NCBI GenBank assembly: GCA_029881555.1
Contig: JAOUMI010000039.1
Coordinates: 1 to 5,938 of the forward strand
Source of the DNA: Candidatus Bathyarchaeota archaeon
Lineage (GTDB): Archaea > Thermoproteota > Bathyarchaeia > Bathyarchaeales > Bathyarchaeaceae
DNA length: 5,938 bases
Direction of reading: 5' to 3'
A model generated the notes under the pieces. It was not told where the DNA came from and made no database searches. It saw nothing but the letters and a program-made list of their open reading frames with translations. This document shows, in pieces, positions 1 through 5,314 of the stretch. The stretch's first letter is position 1. The number at the start of each line of letters is the position of its first letter. The position numbers and the translations under genes are program-made.

Positions 1-23
1 GAGAAAAGAAGTTGCTATTCTGT

Positions 24-31
24 GAATAAAC
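24..31 (+). promoter_or_regulatory. possible TATA box for the FKBP gene
   Basis: The A/T-rich stretch GAATAAAC lies about 50 bp before the FKBP start. It would place transcription initiation near position 55, leaving a leader of roughly 25 nt that still contains the ribosome binding site. The match to the archaeal TATA consensus is only fair. Positions 1-79 otherwise hold no recognisable gene. All three forward frames meet a stop by position 36, so the tail of an upstream gene could end here, but too little is present to tell. Confidence 0.25.
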
Positions 32-66
32 GTTAAAGGCAGAACCCGACAAAGTGTAGTGTTCGC

Positions 67-76
67 GAGATGATCC
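67..76 (+). promoter_or_regulatory. ribosome binding site of the FKBP gene
   Basis: GAGATGATCC resembles the extended anti-16S sequence GGAGGTGATCC, with one mismatch over these ten bases. Its GAGA core ends 9 nt before the ATG at 80, a normal spacing, which supports that start over the out-of-frame ATG at 70. Confidence 0.6.
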
Positions 77-79
77 GGA

Positions 80-787
80 ATGTCGATTGAAAAAGGAGAT
101 TTCATTCTTATCGACTACGTGGCTAAGGTTAAAGAAACCGGCGAGATCTTTGACACCACCATCGAAGAAGTGGCAAAAAAGGAGAGGCTGTACAAAGAAG
201 GCGAAATCTACGAGTCAAGGCTGATGGTTGTCGGCGAAGGGTGGATGCTGAAGGAACTAGAAGAAAGCCTGCCCAACTTTGAGCTTAAAAAAACAGCCTC
301 CGTCGAGATACCACCAGAAAAGGCTTTTGGACCCCGAGACCCAGAAAAGGTCAGGCTAGTTCCGCTTCGACGACTCACCACCCGCGGAATCACACCGCAA
401 CCGGGTATGCGCATTGAGCTTGACAGAAAATTCGCCACCGTGAGAACCATGGGATCCGGAAGGGTCCAGCTGGACTTCAACCCTCCGCTCGCGGGTAAAA
501 CTCTAATCTACGATGTTACTGTACAGAAAAAGCTTGAAACAAAACTGGAGAAGATCACCGCTCTCATCCACCGAAGGATTCCAGCGGTTGAGGTGGGGGA
601 GTTCAACTTGAAAATAAGCAAAAAAGGTGCGGTGATAAACGTGCCTGAAGAAGCTTTCTACGTGGATGGACTGCAACTCGCGAAGAGAGGCATCGCCACC
701 GACATACAAAAGTTCTTTCCGGAAACCACAACCGTAAAGTTTGTTGAAGCGTTCAAAAGAAAGGAAACAGGCAGAGAACAGGCATAA
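80..787 (+). CDS. FKBP-type peptidyl-prolyl cis-trans isomerase, long archaeal (SlyD-like) form with C-terminal domain
   Basis: This 235-residue protein is a cytosolic proline isomerase and folding chaperone; no signal peptide or membrane segment is visible. The N-terminal FKBP domain opens with GDFILIDYVAKV (residues 6-17) and has the FDTT pocket motif (24-27), a helix around 50-63, and IPPEKAFGPRDP (77-88). An insert-in-flap domain at roughly 85-133 marks the SlyD-like group. NPPLAGKTLIYDVTV (134-148) closes the FKBP fold; the usual NHPLAG is NPPLAG here, so a commonly conserved His is Pro. Residues ~150-228 form an extra C-terminal domain. This architecture and length match the ~230-residue archaeal FKBPs such as the Methanocaldococcus FKBP26 type, from family knowledge. 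Start: ATG with a well-spaced ribosome binding site. It converges on egsA. The family call is firm; the substrates are unknown. Confidence 0.93.
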   Translation: MSIEKGDFILIDYVAKVKETGEIFDTTIEEVAKKERLYKEGEIYESRLMVVGEGWMLKELEESLPNFELKKTASVEIPPEKAFGPRDPEKVRLVPLRRLTTRGITPQPGMRIELDRKFATVRTMGSGRVQLDFNPPLAGKTLIYDVTVQKKLETKLEKITALIHRRIPAVEVGEFNLKISKKGAVINVPEEAFYVDGLQLAKRGIATDIQKFFPETTTVKFVEAFKRKETGREQA

Positions 788-814
788 AAGGGTAAACGCT
801 AACTCGAGCTTTTA
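785..814. terminator. possible bidirectional terminator between convergent FKBP and egsA genes
   Basis: TAAAAG (785-790) and CTTTTA (809-814) form a perfect 6-bp inverted repeat with an 18-nt spacer. The TAA stop of each gene lies in one arm, FKBP at 785-787 and egsA at 812-814 on the other strand. Each strand therefore reads into a short T4 run just past its own stop. The runs are short and the stem is A/T-rich, so a terminator role is tentative. Another pyrimidine-rich run (around 868-878) lies further into egsA on the + strand. Confidence 0.3.
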
Positions 815-1864
815 ATCTATCACACCCGTGGCTCTTGCAAGCTTTTCAGCCGAATCGTAACTCAGCGTTCTTTTCTCCAAAATTGTGTAACGCTCAGGTC
901 GAATTGCGCTTGCCCGCAACAAAGCCTGTACAACATGTTCAGGTTCTATTCCTAACTCCTCCGCCGTAGTGGGGGCACCCACCTTCTCCAGCGTCTCTTT
1001 GACACGCTTCCAATCCATTCCGTGAAGACACGCCATCATTATTGTTCCCACACCACACTGTTCCCCGTGCATAGCGGGCTTTGGCGCGATAAGATCGAGG
1101 GCATGGCTAAACAGGTGCTCCGAACCACTGCAGGGTCGGCTACTTCCCGCAATGCTCATGGCCACGCCGCAACTAATCAGGGCTTCCAAAAGAACCCGCA
1201 CACCCTCTTCCACTCCGGGCTGAATCATTTTCGCGTGTTCAGCAACAAGCTTCGCGCTCATCAGGGATAAACTCGCTGCGTACTCGCCGTAATACTCTTT
1301 TTTTGTGTTATGTGCCAACTCCCAATCGCGAACCGCCGTAAACTTGGCCACAACATCTCCACATCCGCTAGCCGCAAAACGATGGGACGCCTGAGTGATA
1401 ACACTGGTGTCCGCGACAATGGCCATTGGGGACTGCGCCATCTTAGAGTAGGGTTTGTTCTGTCCTCTAAGGGAGACAACACAACTCGCAATTCCGTCGT
1501 GTGACGCTGTGGTCGGTATGCTCATGAACGGAATCCCTTGAAGCGCAGAACCAAGCTTTGCCACATCAATCTTGGTGCCGCCGCCGATTCCAAGCACCAC
1601 CTGCGGTTTCAGTTTCATTATTTTTTCCTCAACTGTCCTAACATCCTTTACAGTGAAGGAGGGCACGATGAACTGGTTGACATCAATTCCAGTGTCATGG
1701 AGGAGATCGGTAATTCTTTGGCCCGCAACATGACGCGTGTGAGGACCCGTTACCACAAGTGCGGATTCGGAAAAGCCGAGCCTTTTACAAATGTCGCCTA
1801 TAAGCTCTATGGTTTCGTTTCCCACGATGACTTCTCTCGGGAGTTGCATGCGGTGTAGCTTCAA
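812..1864 (-). CDS. egsA: sn-glycerol-1-phosphate dehydrogenase (NAD(P)-dependent)
   Basis: The enzyme reduces dihydroxyacetone phosphate to sn-glycerol-1-phosphate in the cytosol, the step that gives archaeal ether lipids their backbone stereochemistry. The 350-residue length is typical. Visible motifs are PREVIVG (9-15), the nucleotide-binding GIGGGTKIDVAK (92-103), PTTASHDGIAS (117-127), SGCGDVVAK (166-174), DWELAH (180-185), SEHLFSHALD (248-257) and PAMHGEQ (263-269). By family analogy the metal ligands would be D170, H250 and H266, and all are present. The start is taken as TTG at 1864, because GTGATCC (1868-1874 on this strand) lies 3 nt upstream, complementary to the 16S rRNA tail. The in-frame ATG at 1849 is an alternative that would drop five residues. 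It is divergent from psmB and convergent with the FKBP gene, so probably monocistronic. Confidence 0.96.
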   Translation of the reverse strand: MKLHRMQLPREVIVGNETIELIGDICKRLGFSESALVVTGPHTRHVAGQRITDLLHDTGIDVNQFIVPSFTVKDVRTVEEKIMKLKPQVVLGIGGGTKIDVAKLGSALQGIPFMSIPTTASHDGIASCVVSLRGQNKPYSKMAQSPMAIVADTSVITQASHRFAASGCGDVVAKFTAVRDWELAHNTKKEYYGEYAASLSLMSAKLVAEHAKMIQPGVEEGVRVLLEALISCGVAMSIAGSSRPCSGSEHLFSHALDLIAPKPAMHGEQCGVGTIMMACLHGMDWKRVKETLEKVGAPTTAEELGIEPEHVVQALLRASAIRPERYTILEKRTLSYDSAEKLARATGVID

Positions 1865-1867
1865 CCT

Positions 1868-1874
1868 GGATCAC
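1868..1874 (-). promoter_or_regulatory. ribosome binding site of egsA (supports the TTG start)
   Basis: On the minus strand GTGATCC sits 3 nt before the TTG at 1864. It is complementary to the GGAUCAC part of the 16S rRNA 3' end rather than to the usual CCUCC. The same register and spacing occur before the FKBP gene. For the alternative ATG at 1849 the only candidate is AGGTTGA, which lies rather far upstream. Confidence 0.45.
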
Positions 1875-1915
1875 GTTTTAAGATGGTTTGACCAATATTA
1901 ATGGGCTTGAAACGC

Positions 1916-1923
1916 TTTTAAAT
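1916..1923 (+). promoter_or_regulatory. TATA box for psmB, possibly shared with egsA on the other strand
   Basis: TTTTAAAT, preceded by a purine-rich GAAACG that could serve as a BRE, is the best TATA match in the 196-bp egsA-psmB gap. It predicts a psmB transcript start near 1943-1948 and hence a leader of about 115 nt. Read on the minus strand the same bases give ATTTAAAA, which would start egsA near 1890 with a leader of about 25 nt that includes its ribosome binding site. Other weaker candidates are TTAATATT (about 1893-1900, minus) and CTTATTACC (about 1973-1981, plus). Confidence 0.5.
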
Positions 1924-2009
1924 CTAACTTGATTTTGCTTACTGCTTTTCTAGAACAGAGTGACACAAAAAACTTATTACCAACATCTCCGTCTCTACAT
2001 GTCGCTAGC

Positions 2010-2053
2010 TTCTCCCGAGAAGTTATTGTTGGCACATTCAATATTCGGGAGAG
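2010..2053 (+). promoter_or_regulatory. leader hairpin that buries the psmB ribosome binding site
   Basis: TCTCCCGA (2011-2018) pairs perfectly with TCGGGAGA (2045-2052), extended by a wobble pair at each end (2010/2053 and 2019/2044). After a 4-nt bulge (2020-2023), TATTG (2024-2028) pairs with CAATA (2039-2043) and closes a 10-nt loop. The 3' arm contains GGGAG (2047-2051), the only good Shine-Dalgarno site of psmB, so the folded leader should hide it. The pairing is seen directly; a regulatory role such as a thermometer or protein-controlled switch is inference. Confidence 0.5.
2047..2051 (+). promoter_or_regulatory. ribosome binding site of psmB
   Basis: GGGAG ends 9 nt before the ATG at 2061. 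It fixes the start there rather than at the in-frame TTG at 1929, which would add 44 residues that do not belong to the family. It lies inside the 3' arm of the leader hairpin. Confidence 0.7.
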
Positions 2054-2060
2054 ACCGAAA

Positions 2061-2696
2061 ATGCGTGAAATGTTTGATCATTCAGCTTTGAAAGGGACAA
2101 CAACGATTGGCGTGGTTTGCAAAGAAGGGATTATCGTAGCCTCTGACACCCGCGTGACTATGGGAACTTTTGTAGCCCACAAGAGGGGGAAAAAAGTGTA
2201 CAAGATCGACGACCACTTGGCCATGACCATTTCAGGCAGTGTTGCAGACGCGCAACGAACAGTGGAAATACTCAAGGTAAACGCGCAGCTGTACAAACTG
2301 AACAACAAACGCCCGATACCAGTAAGCTCCGCAGCCCGGCTCATTGCGAACCTCTTTTTCTCAGCTCGGCTGGCGCCGTTGATAGCCAGGGTTCTCGTCG
2401 GAGGCGTTGACAGCTCAGGACCCCGCGTGTTTTCACTAGATCCCTTTGGTAGCCTCACCGAAGAGAAGTGCGTCGCCACGGGCTCAGGTTCTCCCATTGC
2501 CTACGGAGTGTTGGAAGACAAATACAAAGAAGACATGACGATCAACGATCTTCTGTCCGTGGTTGTGCGTGCCGTTGACTCTGCTATGAAAAGGGACTCC
2601 GCGAGTGGAGACAGCTTTGACGTGGCGGTTATAGACTCGGAAGGGTATCGTGAACTGAGTGGCGATGAAAAAAAGGGTATCTTGGGAGGCTCGTGA
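2061..2696 (+). CDS. psmB: 20S proteasome beta subunit, catalytically intact, with 12-residue propeptide
   Basis: This is the N-terminal-nucleophile protease subunit forming the inner rings of the archaeal 20S proteasome, which degrades unfolded proteins fed by PAN/Cdc48-type ATPases. From the ATG at 2061 the precursor is 211 residues. Self-cleavage is expected after the Gly of ALKG, exposing Thr1 of TTTIGVV and giving a mature chain of 199 residues. In mature numbering Thr1, Asp17 (ASDTR) and Lys33 (RGKKVYK) are present, as are the GSGSP loop and a later acidic-Ser cluster (RDSASGDSFD), so this is an active subunit rather than a degenerate second beta. A second ATG at 2070 could shorten the propeptide to nine residues, but the ribosome binding site fits 2061 better. 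Only 16 bp separate it from aCPSF1, a neighbourhood also known in methanogens. Expression may be modulated by the leader hairpin. Confidence 0.95.
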   Translation: MREMFDHSALKGTTTIGVVCKEGIIVASDTRVTMGTFVAHKRGKKVYKIDDHLAMTISGSVADAQRTVEILKVNAQLYKLNNKRPIPVSSAARLIANLFFSARLAPLIARVLVGGVDSSGPRVFSLDPFGSLTEEKCVATGSGSPIAYGVLEDKYKEDMTINDLLSVVVRAVDSAMKRDSASGDSFDVAVIDSEGYRELSGDEKKGILGGS

Positions 2697-2712
2697 GAAG
2701 CGATAAGGAAGC

Positions 2713-4629
2713 GTGAAACCCATCGACAAGACAAAGGTGGAAATCAGCCAAACAATTTTTGAGTACATCCCTAAAGAGGCGGAGATCACCCGCATCGAAT
2801 TCGAAGGTCCAGCCTTAGCGGTTTACACGAAGAAGCCGGAGTTTCTTATTGAACAGGGTCATGTAATTGCAGACATCGTCAACTTGATTAGGAAAAGGAT
2901 CGTTTTGCGTTCCGACCCCTCCGTAAGATTGCCAGAGAAGGATACAGAAAGGATTATGCACGAGATTGTTCCAAAAGAGGCGGAGATCACCAGCATAAGT
3001 TTTGACCCTAGCTTAGGCGAGGTTATCACAGAAGCGAAAAAGCCCGGCTTAGTTATCGGGAAAAACGGAGTAATCTTACAAGAGATCATTAGACAGACAC
3101 GATGGAGACCCCGCGTTTTAAGGAGTCCTCCAATACCTTCAAAAATTATGGCACACATGCGGCATTTTCTCCACACCGAAAGCAAAGAGCGGGACAGGAT
3201 ACTCCGTACGGTGGGTGAGAAAATCTTTAGATCTATGGTCTACGAGATTGGAGACATCCGGATCACCGCGTTGGGAGGCTTCCAAGAGGTTGGGAGATCC
3301 GCTATTCTTGTGCAAACAAGAGAAAGTCGGGTGTTGCTGGATTGTGGCATCAATCCAGGCTCCGCAAAACCCCTTGAAGCCTTTCCTCGACTTGACGTGC
3401 CTCAGTTCAATTTAGACTCTTTAGACGCCGTGATCATAAGTCACTCGCATCTGGACCACTGCGGGTTCCTCCCATTCTTGTTTAAGTATGGCTACGATGG
3501 ACCGGTTTATTGCTCGGCTCCCACCTCAAGCCTCATGACCTTGCTTCAGCTTGACTATCTTGACGTTTTGGGTAAGCAGGGAGGGATGCGGCCCTACGAT
3601 CAGAAAGACGTGCGAGAAACTGTTTTGCACACAATTCCGTTGCGATATGGCGCCGTGACCGACATAGCACCGGACATCCGTCTAACCCTACACAACGCAG
3701 GACACATTCTCGGGTCATCCGTGACGCACTTGCACATCGGAGAGGGCTTGCACAACATTGTTTATACAGGCGATTACAAGTATGGAAAAACCATGCTTCT
3801 CGAGCCTGCAGCCACAGAGTTTCCAAGGGTGGAGACCATAATAACCGAGAGCACGTATGGATCTCCACAAGACGTGATGCCGCCTAGGATGGAGGCAGAA
3901 GAGAGACTTGTGTCCATGATAAATGGGACTTTAGATCGAGGGGGCAAGGTGTTGATTCCGGTTCCGGCTGTCGGTAGAGCTCAAGAGATCCTGTTGATTA
4001 TCGACGGGTATATGCGGCAGGGGCTTTTGAAGGAGGCGCCGGTGTTTATTGAGGGCATGATTTCCGAGGCAACCGCCATTCACACGGCTTATCCAGAGTA
4101 CTTGGCAAGAGAAGTGCGGAGCAGCATTCTTCATGAGGGAGTTAACCCGTTTCAATCGGATTACTTCACTATTGTGGAGCATCCCAGCGCAAGGGAAGAA
4201 ATCGTTGAGGGGACAGAGAGCATCATCATTGCGACTTCAGGCATGCTGGAAGGCGGACCCGCGATTGACTACTTTAAGTATCTGGCGCCAGACAAAAACA
4301 ACAGTATGATCTTCGTTAGCTACCAGATTGAGGGAACCTTGGGGCGTAGGGCGCAGAAGGGCTTAGCGGAAACACCTATGATAAGCAGCGAGGGAAAGAT
4401 CGAGATTGTGAAGGTTAACTTGGATGTTAAGTCCATTGGGGGCTTTTCTGGGCATTCGGACAGGAGACAAATTGTCAGCTACGTCCGTCGGGTCACGCCG
4501 AAGCCCGAGAAAGTGATTGTGTGCCATGGCGAGAGGCAAAAGTGTTTTAACATAGCTAACATCTTTCAGAGAAAATACAACATTAGGGCTTGTGTGCCGG
4601 ATATACTAGAAACAGTTAGGCTGCGGTAG
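2713..4629 (+). CDS. fttA: archaeal KH-domain beta-CASP ribonuclease, transcription termination factor aCPSF1/FttA
   Basis: This is the archaeal CPSF73 homologue, a zinc-dependent ribonuclease that cleaves nascent RNA at U-rich sites and drives transcription termination. The 638-residue chain is full length. KHa (about 1-70) lacks a GXXG loop; KHb (about 75-145) has GKNG at 116-119. The metallo-beta-lactamase core follows with D210, the HSHLDH motif (H244, H246, D248, H249), H331 (GHILGS) and D354 (YTGDY). The beta-CASP part shows E379 (TESTYG), PAVGRAQE (418-425), H581 (GFSGHSD) and H605 (CHGE). All metal and catalytic positions appear intact. The start is GTG at 2713 with a weak AAGGA just upstream; the GGGAGG at the end of psmB is too distant to be its main site. 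It is co-transcribed with psmB. Its last 14 bp overlap convergent sepF. Confidence 0.96.
   Translation: MKPIDKTKVEISQTIFEYIPKEAEITRIEFEGPALAVYTKKPEFLIEQGHVIADIVNLIRKRIVLRSDPSVRLPEKDTERIMHEIVPKEAEITSISFDPSLGEVITEAKKPGLVIGKNGVILQEIIRQTRWRPRVLRSPPIPSKIMAHMRHFLHTESKERDRILRTVGEKIFRSMVYEIGDIRITALGGFQEVGRSAILVQTRESRVLLDCGINPGSAKPLEAFPRLDVPQFNLDSLDAVIISHSHLDHCGFLPFLFKYGYDGPVYCSAPTSSLMTLLQLDYLDVLGKQGGMRPYDQKDVRETVLHTIPLRYGAVTDIAPDIRLTLHNAGHILGSSVTHLHIGEGLHNIVYTGDYKYGKTMLLEPAATEFPRVETIITESTYGSPQDVMPPRMEAEERLVSMINGTLDRGGKVLIPVPAVGRAQEILLIIDGYMRQGLLKEAPVFIEGMISEATAIHTAYPEYLAREVRSSILHEGVNPFQSDYFTIVEHPSAREEIVEGTESIIIATSGMLEGGPAIDYFKYLAPDKNNSMIFVSYQIEGTLGRRAQKGLAETPMISSEGKIEIVKVNLDVKSIGGFSGHSDRRQIVSYVRRVTPKPEKVIVCHGERQKCFNIANIFQRKYNIRACVPDILETVRLR
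2773..2991 (+). repeat. 18-nt exact direct repeat in the tandem KH domains of aCPSF1
   Basis: AAAGAGGCGGAGATCACC occurs at 2773-2790 and again at 2974-2991, 201 nt (67 codons) apart and in the same frame, encoding KEAEIT both times. It marks equivalent positions in KHa and KHb. Both KH domains of this family carry a related P-x-x-A-x-IT motif, so the amino-acid similarity is expected; the complete nucleotide identity is less so. Confidence 0.85.
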
Positions 4630-5005
4630 GCATTTGATGCTTAGATGCCACTGTTTTTTCTCGCCAGATTCGAATGAAGGGGGGAGTGATAACTACACGC
4701 TCCTCACCTAGACGGGCGATGTCTCCTCCAACCACTGTGGTGAACTCGTGTAGCTCGCTTACTGCCCTTTTGACATCTTCAATATTCTTTCTAGCAAGTG
4801 GGCCGACTCTTAAGATGAGTATGTTCCCTGATTTTACTTCGCGTTTGATCACGTCTACGTCCTCAAGGTCGCGCAAAGGTAGGGCTTTCAGATAAGCTTT
4901 AGTTGGAGGACCAGTTGAGGCTAGGGCTTCCTCGGTCTCTGCTGGCTTTTCACCCTTCTTAATCTTGTCGATTACTTTTCCAAATTTTTTTCCTAAGCTT
5001 GACAA
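4616..5005 (-). CDS. sepF: archaeal SepF cell-division protein (FtsZ membrane anchor)
   Basis: SepF tethers FtsZ to the membrane at the division site. This 129-residue protein has the usual archaeal layout. Residues 1-18 (MSSLGKKFGKVIDKIKKG) form a Lys-rich amphipathic helix suited to membrane targeting, 19-36 are a flexible acidic/Pro linker, and 37-116 are the SepF core, with an ILILRV strand, the GGDIARLG turn (93-100) and VVITPP (104-109). A short variable tail follows. The start is TTG at 5005, supported by GGGGGAG 7 nt upstream; no in-frame ATG fits the fold. The 3' end overlaps aCPSF1 by 14 bp tail to tail. An ftsZ partner is not in the window. SepF points to an FtsZ-dividing archaeon rather than one dividing solely by ESCRT-type proteins. 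Confidence 0.9.
   Translation of the reverse strand: MSSLGKKFGKVIDKIKKGEKPAETEEALASTGPPTKAYLKALPLRDLEDVDVIKREVKSGNILILRVGPLARKNIEDVKRAVSELHEFTTVVGGDIARLGEERVVITPPFIRIWREKTVASKHQMPTAA
4629..4659 (+). terminator. candidate terminator of the psmB-aCPSF1 operon, inside sepF
   Basis: Starting at the last base of the aCPSF1 stop codon, GGCAT (4629-4633) pairs with ATGCC (4645-4649), extended by one wobble pair around a 9-nt loop. Four bases later comes T6 (4654-4659). Archaeal termination depends chiefly on U-rich tracts, which aCPSF1 itself recognises, so the T6 run is the main evidence; the hairpin may be incidental. The element lies within the C-terminal codons of sepF on the opposite strand. 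Confidence 0.45.
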
Positions 5006-5012
5006 AGTTCTA

Positions 5013-5019
5013 CTCCCCC
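5013..5019 (-). promoter_or_regulatory. ribosome binding site of sepF (decides the TTG start)
   Basis: On the minus strand GGGGGAG ends 7 nt before the TTG at 5005. It is a strong Shine-Dalgarno match, and it fixes the start although the codon is not ATG. Confidence 0.7.
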
Positions 5020-5035
5020 GATAAACAAGCTATCC

Positions 5036-5048
5036 CTTAAACTTTAAG
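5036..5048 (-). promoter_or_regulatory. candidate sepF TATA region with a dyad
   Basis: CTTAAA (5036-5041) and TTTAAG (5043-5048) form a perfect 6-bp dyad around a single base. Read on the minus strand it offers TTAAAGTTTAAG as a TATA element, placing the sepF transcript start around 5015-5020 with a very short leader just including the ribosome binding site. Whether the dyad also binds a regulator cannot be told from sequence. Confidence 0.4.
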
Positions 5049-5306
5049 CTTTGTGTACTAGAGATATTTCTACGTAACATACAAGCTTCCAAAATTTTTG
5101 GGGAGAATCGCACGGACGGATGGTAGGACGTGAATGAACTAGCTTTTTCATAACGAGGCTCTTTTCCGCGTTTACATGAAAATGTCTAAAGTGCCTGAAA
5201 ATAACCCAGGCAGAATCATTGGCGCTTCGAATCATTGAAGCATATTCCTAATAAAAGTCTAGCCGAGGCACCAAATTAAAGCATTAAGGCCACGGTGCCC
5301 TGTGGG

Positions 5307-5314
5307 CTATAAAC
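5307..5314 (+). promoter_or_regulatory. candidate TATA box for the mttB-like gene
   Basis: CTATAAAC would start transcription around 5335-5340 and give a leader of about 45 nt to the ATG at 5384. It directly abuts the GCCC-TGT-GGGC repeat, so a factor bound there could block or aid TBP/TFB binding. An alternative upstream candidate is CTAATAAAAG (about 5248-5257), which would put the last two inverted repeats near or inside the transcript. Confidence 0.35.

Noticed and set aside
61..79. Possible C/D-box-like ATGATCC just before the FKBP gene
   Set aside because: No matching D box (CTGA) lies at suitable spacing, and the bases are better explained as a ribosome binding site.
1538..1858. 106-codon plus-strand open frame inside egsA
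   Set aside because: It is a shadow of the well-supported egsA frame, with Cys/His-rich random-looking translation and no family features.
1929..2060. In-frame TTG extension that would add 44 residues to the proteasome beta subunit
   Set aside because: Archaeal beta propeptides are short, the ATG at 2061 has a well-placed GGGAG, and the extension overlaps the promoter and leader hairpin. Its REVIVG stretch is reported separately as a curiosity.
3533..3868. 111-codon minus-strand open frame inside aCPSF1
   Set aside because: It lies opposite the catalytic metallo-beta-lactamase core, whose motifs are intact; the translation is low-quality and rich in Cys, Arg and Ser.
5044..5235. 63-codon minus-strand open frame in the sepF-mttB gap
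   Set aside because: The composition is not protein-like for this genome, there is no clear ribosome binding site or recognisable domain, and it runs through the sepF promoter and the inverted-repeat cluster.
5176..5238. 20-codon open frame that could be a leader peptide of the mttB-like gene
   Set aside because: The nearest purine-rich site (GAGG, 5155-5158) is 17 nt away, there is no family resemblance, and the frame lies across three inverted repeats that explain the segment as well.
5221..5241. tRNA-like T-loop (TTCGAATC) in the intergenic region
   Set aside because: The bases flanking the loop do not form a T-stem, and no acceptor, D or anticodon arm can be assembled around it on either strand.
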